From: Trinickia fusca
GTDB taxonomy: Bacteria > Pseudomonadota > Gammaproteobacteria > Burkholderiales > Burkholderiaceae
Assembly (NCBI RefSeq): GCF_003628145.1
Contig: NZ_RBZV01000009.1
Location: 158,138 to 222,137, forward strand
DNA: 64,000 nucleotides
Reading direction: 5' to 3'
Below, piece after piece: positions 34,783 to 44,308 of this stretch (its first letter is position 1; each line of letters opens with the position of its first letter). The notes under the pieces are model-generated. The model saw nothing but the letters and a program-made list of their open reading frames with translations. It searched no databases and had not been told where the DNA came from. The translations under genes and the position numbers were made by a program.

Positions 34783-35490
34783 TCATTTCGTCTCGGCGGA
34801 TTTCGCGGCCGTGCTGGCGTCGGATGCCGCATCGGGCAACGCGGCACACGGACAATCGTGCGTGCGTCCGTCGAGGCCTTGTCGTTCATGCGTAAATGAC
34901 GCGCGCGGCGTGCCGTCGCGCCAATCGAGTTTGACGATATAAAGACTGTCGAAATCCTTGCTGGGCCAAACGGGTACGTCTGAAGCGCGGCCCCCATGCG
35001 TGGCGACGAGATCGCGCACGAGCTTTTCGATAAGCCGGTGCTCCCAAGCCACGACGACGAGCTTGCCGCGATACGTCGGCGCGACGAGCGTACGGCCCAG
35101 CGCATCGATTTGCGAGAATCCGTAAGGTGTTTCGATCGGTAGGCCGAATTGAATGGCGGTCGGTTCTATCGTCGCAAGCGGACGCACATAGTAATAAGAC
35201 TTGCCGTTATCGTCCTTTTGTTCGCCTGGGTTCGGCGCAAAGATCGCGTCGGGTTTGCCGAATTTCGCCGCAATGACGGCCGGCAGCGCGAGCGCACGGT
35301 TCAAGCCTTGGCAATCGAGTTGGCCGTAGCCTTGCGCGGGCTTTTCACCATGACGTAAAAACACCAGCGTCTCGATATCGTCGCCCGCAGCTTGCGCCAT
35401 GGGCGCGCTGAACAAGCAGAGACAAAGCCCAGCGGCAACCGCGATGCCTTTACATGCCTGGCGCAGCCGATCAGTGCGCAAACGATCCAT
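34783..35490 (-). CDS. secreted histidine-phosphatase superfamily protein
   Basis: 235 aa. An N-terminal hydrophobic signal (about residues 13-35, ending MAQAAG) suggests export. LVFLRHGEKP carries the nucleophilic His of the RHG motif in slightly altered form, and VVVAWEHRLIEKL carries the second His. The chain is short for an acid phosphatase and ends with a Cys pair (HDCPCA) and an Ala/Ser-rich tail. Substrate unknown. Stands alone. Confidence 0.78.
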   Translation of the reverse strand: MDRLRTDRLRQACKGIAVAAGLCLCLFSAPMAQAAGDDIETLVFLRHGEKPAQGYGQLDCQGLNRALALPAVIAAKFGKPDAIFAPNPGEQKDDNGKSYYYVRPLATIEPTAIQFGLPIETPYGFSQIDALGRTLVAPTYRGKLVVVAWEHRLIEKLVRDLVATHGGRASDVPVWPSKDFDSLYIVKLDWRDGTPRASFTHERQGLDGRTHDCPCAALPDAASDASTAAKSAETK

Positions 35491-35867
35491 TGCAATCCTT
35501 ATAGAATTGGTTCAAGAGTCGCCCGATTCTAACAGCCTGCCCGCTCAAGCCGGCATCGCGGCATTGGGGAGCGGCAAGTGGATGGCGCCACGAATGCAGC
35601 ATAAGGTGGCATGGACTGCGAATAAACCCTAGGTGCGAAAAAGACGCCCGAACGCAATACGCGTTCTTAGCGGCCATGCGCACCCTCGACCGAATTGGGC
35701 CACAAGACACATGAGTATTTGCCCGATAATGTGGCATTACCCACTGTGCAAGAATTTTTGGGAATTATCATACGATTTCATGGCATACCCTGGTAAATGG
35801 AGTATTGCCACTTTCGTTCATTCAGACTAATCTCGGAACAAATCCGTTTTACAAGAGGGAGACCACG
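35491..35867. other. AT-rich intergenic stretch upstream of the H-NS-like gene
   Basis: 377 bases, notably AT-rich for this genome between 35700 and 35860, including stretches such as GAATTTTTGGGAATTATCATACG. A suitable place for H-NS self-binding and the promoter. AGAGGGAGA before 35868 is a strong ribosome-binding site. No gene recognised. Confidence 0.45.
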
Positions 35868-36167
35868 ATGTCCCAATACGCAGAACTCAAGGCACAGATC
35901 GCGAAGCTGCAAGCGCAAGCGGACGACGCGCGGCGCGCGGAAGTCGTCAATGTGATTACCGAGATTCGCCAAAAGATCGCCGAATTCGGTTTGACGGCAG
36001 GCGACCTCGGCTTTGCGGAGGCTGCGCGTCGCGGGCGTCCGCCCAAGAAGGCGCCGCTGCCGCCGAAGTACCAGGATCCGAAGACGGGCAATACCTGGAG
36101 CGGCCGCGGCAAGCCGCCGAAGTGGATTGCCGGCAAGAATCGCGACCGCTTCCTGATCGAGCAGTAA
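35868..36167 (+). CDS. H-NS family nucleoid-associated protein
   Basis: 99 aa. N-terminal coiled coil for oligomerisation (AELKAQIAKLQAQADDARRAEV), basic linker (ARRGRPPKKAPLPPKY), then the C-terminal AT-hook-like DNA-binding motif TWSGRGKPPKWIAG. Binds AT-rich DNA and silences acquired genes. Burkholderia genomes hold many such paralogues; this one is of ordinary length. Confidence 0.93.
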   Translation: MSQYAELKAQIAKLQAQADDARRAEVVNVITEIRQKIAEFGLTAGDLGFAEAARRGRPPKKAPLPPKYQDPKTGNTWSGRGKPPKWIAGKNRDRFLIEQ

Positions 36168-36222
36168 ATCGGCGCTAAAGGTGTCTGAAGTGCATGGCCC
36201 CGGCGCGCAATGCACCGGGGTC

Positions 36223-36242
36223 ACGCGAATGCCGATTCGCGT
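36223..36242. terminator. small hairpin between convergent H-NS-like and GT4 genes
   Basis: ACGCGAAT-GCCG-ATTCGCGT, perfect 8-bp stem with no T-run. It follows another GC-rich hairpin at about 36190-36223. Either may end transcription. Confidence 0.4.
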
Positions 36243-36324
36243 ACCGACATGTCGTTATCTATTGAAAAGCCTTTCGGCTAGCCCAAAGCCCAATTGAATC
36301 GGCATTAATCGGCCGATATTCGGG

Positions 36325-37398
36325 TTATCCCGCCGCGACACTTCGTAGTGCCGGGCGGCGGCGCGTACGCGCGTCAATCAGTGCCGTATAGCGCTCGACG
36401 TATTGGCGCGCCATCGCGTGCGCGGTGAAACGGCGTTCGAATTGGGCACGGATTTCCTCGCGCGAAAGCTCATCCAGGCGCGCGAGCGCGGCCACCGCGC
36501 CCGCTGCGTCCTCGACGATGAAGCCCGTCACTTCGTGGTCGATGACTTCCGGTACCGAGCCCCGATTGAAAGCAATGACAGGCGTACCGCACGCCATTGC
36601 CTCGATCATCACGAGCCCGAACGGCTCGCACCAGTCGATCGGGAACAGCAGCGCTTTCGCTCGTGAAAGAAATTCGGGCTTGGCGGCCTCGTCGATTTCA
36701 CCCACGAATTCGACATTCGGCGCTTGAGCCAGTAGCGGCTCGATCTCGGTTTTGAAGTATTCCAGGTCGACTTTATCGACCTTGGCCGCGATCTTCAGCG
36801 GCAATCCGCTCATCGTCGCGATCTTGATCGCCGTGTCGACGCGCTTTTCCGGGCAGATGCGGCCTAGAAATGCCAGATATCCGGGCTCGCAATGCGGCTG
36901 GGGCGTGAGCAGCCGGGCCGGCAGTCCATGATGAACGGTGCCGAGCCAATAGGCCTGCGGTAGCGGCATGCGCTGAGAATGCGAGATCGACACGACCGGC
37001 GCCTCGCTAAACGTATCGAAAACAGGCTGCAACTCAGGCAGGTCGAGCCGGCCGTGCAATGTCGTCACGTACGGCGTCCCGGCATTGCCGAACAGCGGGA
37101 ACGGTAGATAGTCGAGGTGGAAATGCAGCACGTCGAAATCGTCCGCGACGCGCCGCACTTTCTCGAGCAGCAGCATATGCGGCGCGATCTGATCGCGAAT
37201 CGACGTGTCGAGCCGCAGTGCACGCGGCCAGGCGGCTTCGAGCGTCGCGGAGGTGACTGAATCGCCGCTGGCGAACAGCGTCACGTCGTGTCCGAGTTCG
37301 ACAAGCGCTTCAGTCAGATACGACACGACGCGTTCGGTGCCGCCATAGAATTTGGGCGGAACGGCTTCATAAAGCGGCGCGATTTGGGCGATTCGCAT
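36325..37398 (-). CDS. GT4 family glycosyltransferase (GT-B fold)
   Basis: 357 aa. Start MRIAQIAPLYEAVPPKFYGGTERVVSYL has the Gly-rich acceptor loop, and GYLAFLGRICPEKRVDTAI begins the C-terminal nucleotide-binding half. The EX7E-like motif is EPFGLVMIEAMACGTPVIAF. Cytosolic, retaining-type transferase. It is separate from the flagellin glycan island and stands alone, divergent from flhDC. Similar stand-alone GT4 genes occur beside flhDC in Burkholderia. Product unknown. Confidence 0.88.
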   Translation of the reverse strand: MRIAQIAPLYEAVPPKFYGGTERVVSYLTEALVELGHDVTLFASGDSVTSATLEAAWPRALRLDTSIRDQIAPHMLLLEKVRRVADDFDVLHFHLDYLPFPLFGNAGTPYVTTLHGRLDLPELQPVFDTFSEAPVVSISHSQRMPLPQAYWLGTVHHGLPARLLTPQPHCEPGYLAFLGRICPEKRVDTAIKIATMSGLPLKIAAKVDKVDLEYFKTEIEPLLAQAPNVEFVGEIDEAAKPEFLSRAKALLFPIDWCEPFGLVMIEAMACGTPVIAFNRGSVPEVIDHEVTGFIVEDAAGAVAALARLDELSREEIRAQFERRFTAHAMARQYVERYTALIDARTRRRPALRSVAAG

Positions 37399-37930
37399 GC
37401 ATCAATCTCCATTGGCGGGAACGGTGGAGCGGCAATGCATTGCCGCGTCGTGCTTGGGGTGTGCGGTCCCATTATCGGGATGCGATGCGGCGCGGCTGAG
37501 CGCTTTTTCAAACCCTTAAGCCTTGTTACAGGCCGAAACAGCGGCTGCTTGCCGTCTGTAATGAAACGGTAAGGAATGCGATATGCCCGAGCCGAGGCAG
37601 GCATTTGTTGCGGCCCGATGACAGCTCTCCCTATAATTCGCGCGGTATCTCGCCGACGAGCGACGTTTTGCCTGCCGTCAGCATCCATTTCCTGCCAGTA
37701 AACGCTGCTCTGCCGCCCCTGTGGCCGGCCTGGAGCGCTGTGTAAGAAAAATTCCTACAAACTTTATAGAGCTTTCCGGCATTCGCTCGGGCGGGTGTTC
37801 CTATTTCCAGCGTTTTTACAATTCGACACAATTCGGCCAAGACCACCAAACGGGCAGCTCGCGCGTGAGCCATGCGCATCACCGAGCAAACGTTTCCGAA
37901 GGATGACCGTCCGATCAAACCGGGGGAATC
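37399..37930. other. long regulatory region upstream of flhDC
   Basis: 532 bases between divergent genes; no coding content recognised. Includes the 19-bp dyad at 37741-37759 and a relatively AT-rich segment (37741-37860) probably holding the flhDC promoter. GGGGGA precedes the flhD ATG. Confidence 0.55.
37741..37759. promoter_or_regulatory. inverted repeat in flhDC control region
   Basis: TGTAAGAA-AAA-TTCCTACA, arms matching at 7 of 8 positions, about 170 bases before flhD. Resembles RcsB/BvgA-type (NarL/FixJ-family) response-regulator boxes (TAAGAAT-ATTCCTA in enterics). Role is inferred. Confidence 0.45.
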
Positions 37931-38251
37931 ATGAGCGCCACAAGCGAAATGCTCAGCGAGATCAAAGAAGTGAATTTGTCGTATCTCTTGCTCGCGCAGC
38001 GACTGCTGCGTGAGGACAAGGCGATGGGCATGTTCCGCATGGGCATTGGCGATGATCTCGCCGATGTGCTGACCAACCTCTCATTCGCGCAGACCGTGAA
38101 GCTCGCGGCATCGAACCAACTGCTGTGTCGGTTTCGTTTCGATGATCACGCCGTGCTTTCATCTCTGACCGACAAGGGCAAGGCGTCGACGCTCGCGCAT
38201 GCGCACTCCGCCATCCTGATGGCGAGCCAGCCGGCCGAAAGCCTCAGTTGA
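37931..38251 (+). CDS. flhD: flagellar master regulator FlhD
   Basis: 106 aa, helical. [63 protein letters not shown] matches FlhD throughout. Forms the FlhD4C2 complex that switches on class II flagellar genes. Followed by flhC after 73 bp. Ordinary length for betaproteobacteria. Confidence 0.95.
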   Translation: MSATSEMLSEIKEVNLSYLLLAQRLLREDKAMGMFRMGIGDDLADVLTNLSFAQTVKLAASNQLLCRFRFDDHAVLSSLTDKGKASTLAHAHSAILMASQPAESLS

Positions 38252-38324
38252 GGCGGCCTTTTCGCGCGACGCACCGGCGTTAAGACGGCAATCAAGAGTA
38301 AAGAACGCAGGACAGACGGCCGAT

Positions 38325-38888
38325 ATGGCAACCAAGAGCGTCGTGCTCGAAGTCAGGGAAATCACCCTGGCGATCGAGTTGATTGAGTTGGGCGCGCGCC
38401 TGCAATTGCTCGAAGCGGAAACGAGCTTGTCGCGCGACCGGCTCATCAAGCTATACAAGGAATTGAAAGGTGTTTCGCCGCCCAAGGGCATGCTGCCATT
38501 CTCGACGGACTGGTTCATGACCTGGCAGCCGAACATCCATTCGTCGCTTTTCTACAATATTTACCGATTCATGGCGAACCACGGCGGCTGCGAAAGCATC
38601 CAGTCGATCGTGAAAAGCTACCGCCTTTACCTGGAGCACACGACGCTGCACGGCGACGAGCCGCTCCTGTCCCTCACCCGTGCGTGGACGTTAGTACGTT
38701 TCTTCGAATCGGGCATGTTGCAGATGACGGCATGCGTGCGTTGTGGTGGGCAATTTGTCGCACATGCCCACGATCCGCAGCACGGATTCGTCTGCGGCCT
38801 TTGCCAGCCGCCTTCCCGGGCGGGCAAGACGAAGAAATCGGCCGCCGCGAAGGCTGGCGAAAGTGGCCTGACTGAACTGGCCGCTTAA
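38325..38888 (+). CDS. flhC: flagellar master regulator FlhC
   Basis: 187 aa. The zinc-binding cysteines are all present (CVRCGGQF ... CGLC). [21 protein letters not shown] is typical of the family. DNA-binding partner of FlhD. A stop and 137 bp separate it from motA. Confidence 0.95.
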   Translation: MATKSVVLEVREITLAIELIELGARLQLLEAETSLSRDRLIKLYKELKGVSPPKGMLPFSTDWFMTWQPNIHSSLFYNIYRFMANHGGCESIQSIVKSYRLYLEHTTLHGDEPLLSLTRAWTLVRFFESGMLQMTACVRCGGQFVAHAHDPQHGFVCGLCQPPSRAGKTKKSAAAKAGESGLTELAA

Positions 38889-38953
38889 CGCATCTTGCGG
38901 GGTCTTTTGGCCCCTTCTGGTTAACACGGCGTCGCGGCACCCTCGTTTGTCCT

Positions 38954-38979
38954 CAAAGTTTCGGTTTGTCTGCCGTAAA
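38954..38979 (+). promoter_or_regulatory. candidate sigma-28 promoter of motAB-che operon
   Basis: CAAAGTTT, 10 bases, GCCGTAAA: close to TAAAGTTT-N11-GCCGATAA with one base less spacing. About 47 bases before motA. Suggests FliA-dependent class III expression of stator and chemotaxis genes. Confidence 0.55.
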
Positions 38980-39025
38980 CCGGATTAACGACGGTCTCCC
39001 CGTCGCTTCTTGAGAGGACCCGGCA

Positions 39026-39886
39026 GTGCTGATTTTCGTTGGAACACTCGTGACCGTGTTGTCCGTCTTCGGCGGCTATGCGCTGGCGGGCGGCCATCTA
39101 GGCGCACTGTTGCAGCCCATCGAGGTGCTGATGATCGCCGGCGCTGGTATTGGCGCCTTCATCCTCGGCAACGGCATCAAGACCATCAAGGCGACCTTCC
39201 GTCTGCTGCCGACCCTGTTCAAGGGCTCGAAGTACACGAAGGACGTGTACATGGAGCTGATGGCGCTGCTTTACGTTTTGCTTGCAAAGGCGCGCAAGGA
39301 AGGCACGCTGACGCTCGAAGCCGACATCGAGGACCCGGAGAAGAGCCCGATCTTCACGCAATACCCGAAGATCCTGGCCGACACCCATATCGTCGAATTC
39401 CTGACCGACTACCTGCGCCTGATGGTCGGCGGCAACATGAATGCGTTCGAGATCGAAAGCCTGATGGACGAGGAAATCGAGACGCATCACGCCGAAGGAG
39501 AAGGCCCTGCGCACGCGCTGATGCGCGTGGGCGACGCGATGCCGGCGTTCGGTATCGTCGCCGCCGTGATGGGCGTCGTGCACACGATGGCCTCGGCCGA
39601 CAAGCCGCCCGCGGTTCTCGGCGCCATGATCGCGCAAGCGCTCGTCGGTACGTTCCTCGGCATTCTCCTCTCGTACGGTTTGATCGGACCGCTGTCGAGC
39701 TTGGCGGAACAACGCGTCGCCGAATCGACCAAGATGTTCCAGTGCATCAAGGTCACGATTCTCGCGAGCCTGAACGGCTATGCGCCGGCGATTGCCGTCG
39801 AGTTCGGCCGTAAGGTGCTGTTCTCGACCGAGCGGCCGTCGTTCGCCGAGCTCGAAGAGCACGTGCGCCGCGTGAAGGCCAAGTAA
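39026..39886 (+). CDS. motA: flagellar stator protein MotA
   Basis: 286 aa from GTG 39026. Four membrane helices; rotor-facing loop KARKEGTLTLEADIEDPEKSPIF; PAFGIVAAVMGVVHTMASADKP; GTFLGILLSYGLIGPL; C-terminal VEFGRKVLFSTERPSFAELEEHVRRVK. Closer to the enteric consensus than the second copy at 6324, so this is taken as the main stator gene. First gene of the chemotaxis operon, followed 33 bp later by motB. Confidence 0.96.
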   Translation: MLIFVGTLVTVLSVFGGYALAGGHLGALLQPIEVLMIAGAGIGAFILGNGIKTIKATFRLLPTLFKGSKYTKDVYMELMALLYVLLAKARKEGTLTLEADIEDPEKSPIFTQYPKILADTHIVEFLTDYLRLMVGGNMNAFEIESLMDEEIETHHAEGEGPAHALMRVGDAMPAFGIVAAVMGVVHTMASADKPPAVLGAMIAQALVGTFLGILLSYGLIGPLSSLAEQRVAESTKMFQCIKVTILASLNGYAPAIAVEFGRKVLFSTERPSFAELEEHVRRVKAK

Positions 39887-39919
39887 CCGGCACGGCCTGA
39901 GAACCGAGGAAAGCGCCCC

Positions 39920-40921
39920 ATGAGCAAAGGCAAGGACAGGGCCATCGTCGTCAAACGCGTGACGCCCGCGAAGAAGGGGCATCACGGTGGCGCGTGGAAG
40001 CTCGCGTATGCGGACTTCATGACCGCGATGATGGCGTTTTTCCTGCTCATGTGGCTGCTCAGCTCGGTCACGCCCGTGCAGCTCAAGGGCATCGCCGAAT
40101 ATTTCAATCAGCCGCTGAAGGCCGCGCTGCTCGGCGGCGATCGCAGCGCCAACGACTCGAGCATCATCAAGGGCGGCGGGCGCGACATTTCGACCGATGC
40201 GGCGGGCGTGACGCGCCGCTCGGACGGTACGCGAAGCGACGCCACGCATAACGCCGCCAGGAAAGAAGACGAAGCCATCGATCCGCTCAAGGGCTCCCTC
40301 GAGCGCCGCGAGCAGGAGCGCTTGCACGACCTGCAAGTGAAGCTGATGGCCGCGATCGAGGCCAACCCCGTGCTGCACCAGTTCAAGCAGCAGATTCGCA
40401 TCGATTCGACGCTGACGGGCCTGCGCATCGAGATCGTCGATTCGCAGAAGCGGCCGATGTTCGCGACGGCCAGCGACGACGTCGAGCCATACATGCGCGA
40501 CATCCTGCGGGCAATCGGCCAGACGCTCAACGACGTGCCGAACCGAATCGTCGTGCAGGGCCACACCGATGCCGTGCAGTATGCGGGCGGCCAGAAAGGC
40601 TACAGCAATTGGGAGTTGTCGGCCGATCGCGCGAACGCGTCGCGGCGCGAGCTGATCGCGGGCGGCATGGACGAGGACAAGGTGCTGCGCGTGCTGGGTC
40701 TTGCATCGACCCAGAACTTGAACAAGGCCGACCCGTTGGACCCGGAAAACCGCCGCATCAGCATCATCGTACTGAATAAGAAGTCCGAAGACGCGCTGAC
40801 GCGCGACGACACAACGACCACGACGCTGTCGGACAACGCCGCCGGCGCCGGCCCGCTCGCGCAGAAGCTCGCGCCGGCGCCGGTCGCCGTGCCTGGCGTG
40901 CCGGCCGCGGGCAAGCAGTGA
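39920..40921 (+). CDS. motB: flagellar motor protein MotB
   Basis: 333 aa. The membrane helix carries the proton-pathway Asp (YADFMTAMMAFFLLMWLLSS), and the plug region follows. OmpA-like peptidoglycan-binding domain has LRIEIVDSQKRPMFATASDDVEPYMRDILRAIGQTLN, VVQGHTDAVQY and NRRISIIVLNKK. GAGGAAAG stands before the ATG. Works with MotA. Confidence 0.96.
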   Translation: MSKGKDRAIVVKRVTPAKKGHHGGAWKLAYADFMTAMMAFFLLMWLLSSVTPVQLKGIAEYFNQPLKAALLGGDRSANDSSIIKGGGRDISTDAAGVTRRSDGTRSDATHNAARKEDEAIDPLKGSLERREQERLHDLQVKLMAAIEANPVLHQFKQQIRIDSTLTGLRIEIVDSQKRPMFATASDDVEPYMRDILRAIGQTLNDVPNRIVVQGHTDAVQYAGGQKGYSNWELSADRANASRRELIAGGMDEDKVLRVLGLASTQNLNKADPLDPENRRISIIVLNKKSEDALTRDDTTTTTLSDNAAGAGPLAQKLAPAPVAVPGVPAAGKQ

Positions 40922-40991
40922 CAACCGGAGACGACGCTCGCGTACCGTACCGCGCTTGCGCGGTCTCGGCGCGCAGCGCCAAGAGGCATTC

Positions 40992-41351
40992 ATGATCAGG
41001 AAGATTCTGGCGATCGACGATTCCGCCGCGATGCGTGAAATCCTTAACGTGACCCTGAGCGCCCAGGGCTACGAGGTCAAAGTGGCCAGCGATGGCGACG
41101 AAGGCATCGCCCTGGCGCGGGCCGAGACGTTCGACCTCGTGTTGACGGATCAGTACATGCCCAAGCTCAGCGGCCTTGAGGTAATTACCACCCTACGGAA
41201 TGGGCACGGTTATGCCGATACACCGATATTCGTGCTGACGACGGAAGACGGGGCGGCCTTCAAGGAGGCGGCGCGCGCGGCAGGGGCGACGGGCTGGATC
41301 GAAAAGCCGCTCGACCTCGAAACGTTGACGGAGTTGGTCGCGCAATTTTGA
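40992..41351 (+). CDS. CheY-like response regulator
   Basis: 119 aa from ATG 40992. Single receiver domain: acidic pair D9/D10 (ILAIDDSAAMREI), phospho-acceptor D53 (LVLTDQYMP), Thr in VLTTED, and Lys in IEKPLD. It precedes cheA and is the cheY1-type regulator of Burkholderia chemotaxis operons. Distinct from the CheY at 49264: its final segment is IEKPLDLETL rather than [10 protein letters not shown]. It may serve as a phosphate sink or act directly on the motor. Confidence 0.9.
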   Translation: MIRKILAIDDSAAMREILNVTLSAQGYEVKVASDGDEGIALARAETFDLVLTDQYMPKLSGLEVITTLRNGHGYADTPIFVLTTEDGAAFKEAARAAGATGWIEKPLDLETLTELVAQF

Positions 41352-41438
41352 TTCGCTGCCCGAAGTACGACGCACGAACACACTGAACTCGCACGCGAAC
41401 CAGGCAAGCAAGCACACGATTCTTCGTGGTGAGAAAGC

Positions 41439-43673
41439 ATGACACTCGACATCACACAGTTTTATCAGACGTTCTTTGATGAGGCGGACGAGCTGCTCGC
41501 GCAAATGGAGCAGCTGCTGCTGAACCTCGACGTCGGCACGCCCGATCCCGAGGACCTCGCGGCCATTTTCCGCGCGGCGCACTCGATCAAGGGCGGCGCG
41601 GCCACGTTCGGCTTTACCGCCCTCACCGAAACGACGCACATCCTCGAGTCTCTGCTCGATCGCGCGCGCAACAACGAGTTGACGCTGCGCAAGGACATGA
41701 TCGACACGTTCCTGGAAACCAAGGACGTGCTGGCCGACCAGCTCACCGCCTATCGCGCAAGCGAAGAGCCTGATGGCGCGGCGGCCGCGGCAATTTGCGC
41801 GAAGCTCGAACGTCTGCGTGACGGCGGAGCCGCGCCGGCCGCTGCGGCACCGGCTCCGGCACCAGCACCGGCCGCAGCGCCCGTGCCGGCGGCAGTCGTC
41901 GAATCCGACGGCGTGACGGCGCCCGAGCACGTGGTCGCGCAGGCCGTGGAAGCGACGCATGGCGACGCCCCGGCGCAAGCGGGCGGTGCCGATTCGAATG
42001 CAGGACCTCACCTGAAAATTACGCTACGGGGGGTGGGGGAGAAGGACCAGGCGTTACTGACCGAAGAGTTGGGCAACCTGGGCCACATCGTCGGGCAGGT
42101 CAAGAACGGCAGCGATCTCGTGGTCTATCTCGAGAGCGAAGTGCCGACCGACGACATTACCGCCGTGTGCTGTTTCGTGATCGACGAAAGTCAGATCTCG
42201 ATCGGTCGCGGCACGGCGCCGGGCGAGCACGCCCAAGCGGCCGACGAGCCCGCGGCGAGCGCGCAACCGGCGAGCGCGCCGGCCGCGGCCAGCGCGCCGA
42301 GCGCCCCGGCTGCGGCAAGCGCCGCTCAGGCGCCGGCTGCCAGCGCCCAAGCTGCCGTGGTCGCGGAGCCTGCGGAAAGCGCACCGGCCGCCGCTGCAAC
42401 GGCAGCAAGCGCGCCGGCCGCCAAGCCTGCTGCTGCCGGCGACGATAAGAAAGCAGCGCGTCCGGCCGCTGCCGCGGCGGGTGGCGAAGGCAGTTCGATT
42501 CGCGTTGGCGTCGAGAAGGTCGATCAGCTGATCAACCTGGTCGGCGAGCTCGTGATCACGCAGGCGATGCTCGCGGAGACGACGAGCACGTTCGATCCGG
42601 CGCTGCACGATCGGCTCTTCAACGGCATGGCGCAGCTCGAGCGCAACGCGCGCGACCTGCAAGAGGCCGTCATGTCGATCCGCATGATGCCGATGGATTA
42701 CGTGTTCAGCCGCTTCCCGCGGCTCGTGCGCGATCTGGCGGCCAAGCTCGGCAAGGACGTGGAGCTCGTCACGTTCGGTCAGGCGACCGAACTCGACAAG
42801 AGCCTCATCGAACGGATCATCGACCCGCTCACCCACCTGGTACGCAACAGTCTCGATCACGGCATCGAGACCGTGGAGGTGCGGCGTGCGGCAGGCAAGG
42901 ACGGGACCGGCCAGCTCGTGCTGTCGGCCGCGCATCACGGCGGCAACATCGTGATCGAAGTGAGCGACGACGGCGCCGGTCTGCGTCGCGACAAGATCCT
43001 GGCCAAGGCGATCAAGCAGGGCATGCAGGTCAGCGAATCGATGACCGACGAGGACGTCTGGAACCTCATCTTCATGCCGGGCTTCTCGACGGCCGAGCAG
43101 GTGACGGACGTTTCGGGCCGCGGCGTCGGCATGGATGTGGTCAAGCGGAACATCCAGTCGATGGGCGGCCATGTCGAGATCACCTCGCACGCAGGCAAGG
43201 GCACGACGACGCGCATCATCCTGCCGCTGACGCTGGCGATCCTCGACGGCATGTCGGTGAAGATCGGCAACGAAATCTTCATCTTGCCGCTGAACTTCGT
43301 CATGGAGTCGCTCCAGCCTTCGGCCGACGACATCTATACGGTGGCCAACGGCGAACGCGTGGTGCGCGTGCGGGGGGAATATCTGCCGCTCGTCGCGCTG
43401 CACGAGGCGTTCTCGGTGGATGGCGCGCGTACGGACCCGACACAAGGCATCGTCACGATCATGCAGACCGAGGGCCGGCGCTTCGCGATGCTGATCGACG
43501 AGCTCGTCGGACAACAGCAGGTGGTCGTGAAGAACCTCGAAACGAACTACCGCAAGGTGCGCGGCATTTCGGCGGCGACCATCCTCGGCGACGGCAGCGT
43601 CGCGCTGATCGTCGACGTGGCGGCACTGAACCGTGAGAGCCGTGTGACGCACGGCGCAATGAATTTTTCGTAA
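41439..43673 (+). CDS. cheA: chemotaxis sensor kinase CheA
   Basis: 744 aa. HPt domain with phospho-accepting His48 ([16 protein letters not shown]); an Ala/Pro linker of about 60 residues; a response-regulator-binding P2-like domain ([24 protein letters not shown]...); a second long Ala-rich linker (~260-345); dimerisation helices ([20 protein letters not shown]); ATP-binding N box [18 protein letters not shown] and [10 protein letters not shown]; CheW-like domain at the end. Sensor kinase of the receptor complex, phosphorylating CheY and CheB. Confidence 0.97.
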   Translation: MTLDITQFYQTFFDEADELLAQMEQLLLNLDVGTPDPEDLAAIFRAAHSIKGGAATFGFTALTETTHILESLLDRARNNELTLRKDMIDTFLETKDVLADQLTAYRASEEPDGAAAAAICAKLERLRDGGAAPAAAAPAPAPAPAAAPVPAAVVESDGVTAPEHVVAQAVEATHGDAPAQAGGADSNAGPHLKITLRGVGEKDQALLTEELGNLGHIVGQVKNGSDLVVYLESEVPTDDITAVCCFVIDESQISIGRGTAPGEHAQAADEPAASAQPASAPAAASAPSAPAAASAAQAPAASAQAAVVAEPAESAPAAAATAASAPAAKPAAAGDDKKAARPAAAAAGGEGSSIRVGVEKVDQLINLVGELVITQAMLAETTSTFDPALHDRLFNGMAQLERNARDLQEAVMSIRMMPMDYVFSRFPRLVRDLAAKLGKDVELVTFGQATELDKSLIERIIDPLTHLVRNSLDHGIETVEVRRAAGKDGTGQLVLSAAHHGGNIVIEVSDDGAGLRRDKILAKAIKQGMQVSESMTDEDVWNLIFMPGFSTAEQVTDVSGRGVGMDVVKRNIQSMGGHVEITSHAGKGTTTRIILPLTLAILDGMSVKIGNEIFILPLNFVMESLQPSADDIYTVANGERVVRVRGEYLPLVALHEAFSVDGARTDPTQGIVTIMQTEGRRFAMLIDELVGQQQVVVKNLETNYRKVRGISAATILGDGSVALIVDVAALNRESRVTHGAMNFS

Positions 43674-43696
43674 TTCCCAACCGTTTGGGGGCTAAC

Positions 43697-44230
43697 GTGG
43701 CAGAAGTCCAATCCAACAATTCGAACGGTGCGCTCGTTGCCGGCGGACGCCGCGATGCGTTGCAGGCCGACGCGACCGGCCAGGAATTCCTGGTGTTCAC
43801 GCTGGGCGCGGAAGAGTACGGCATCGACATCCTGAAAGTGCAGGAGATCCGCGGCTACGACAGCGTCACGCGCATTGCCAACGCGCCCGAGTTCATCAAG
43901 GGCGTGATCAATCTGCGCGGCATCATCGTGCCGATCGTCGACATGCGCATCAAGTTTCATCTGGGCCGCGTCGAGTACGACCACCAGACGGTCGTCATCA
44001 TCCTGAACGTCGCGCACCGCGTCGTCGGCATGGTGGTGGACGGCGTGTCCGACGTGCTGACGCTGACGGCCGACCAGATCATGCCGGCACCCGAGTTCGG
44101 CGCGACGCTGACGACCGAGTACCTGACGGGCCTCGGTACCGTCGAGGGCCGCATGCTGATCCTGATGGACATCGAAAAGCTCATGGTCAGCAAGGAAATG
44201 GAGCTGATCGAGACATTCGCGGCGCAATGA
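43697..44230 (+). CDS. cheW: chemotaxis coupling protein CheW
   Basis: 177 aa from GTG 43697 (GGGGG at 5 bp). [54 protein letters not shown] is a textbook CheW opening. Couples CheA to receptors. Longer than enteric CheW by an N-terminal ~27-residue tail. Confidence 0.96.
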   Translation: MAEVQSNNSNGALVAGGRRDALQADATGQEFLVFTLGAEEYGIDILKVQEIRGYDSVTRIANAPEFIKGVINLRGIIVPIVDMRIKFHLGRVEYDHQTVVIILNVAHRVVGMVVDGVSDVLTLTADQIMPAPEFGATLTTEYLTGLGTVEGRMLILMDIEKLMVSKEMELIETFAAQ

Positions 44231-44308
44231 CGGAGCGCGGCGCCGCCGATTCTCTTTGAGCGCGCGCCGTCCGCCTCGTCTGTCGCCCCAGAAGACGGAG
44301 ATTTTCAG

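Noticed and set aside
39098..40993. Minus-strand open frame of 631 codons opposite motAB
   Set aside because: Antisense shadow of two well-conserved genes.
41860..42480. Ala/Pro-rich stretches in cheA as a possible frameshift region
   Set aside because: The frame stays open and the conserved domains on both sides are in one frame; these are normal CheA linkers.
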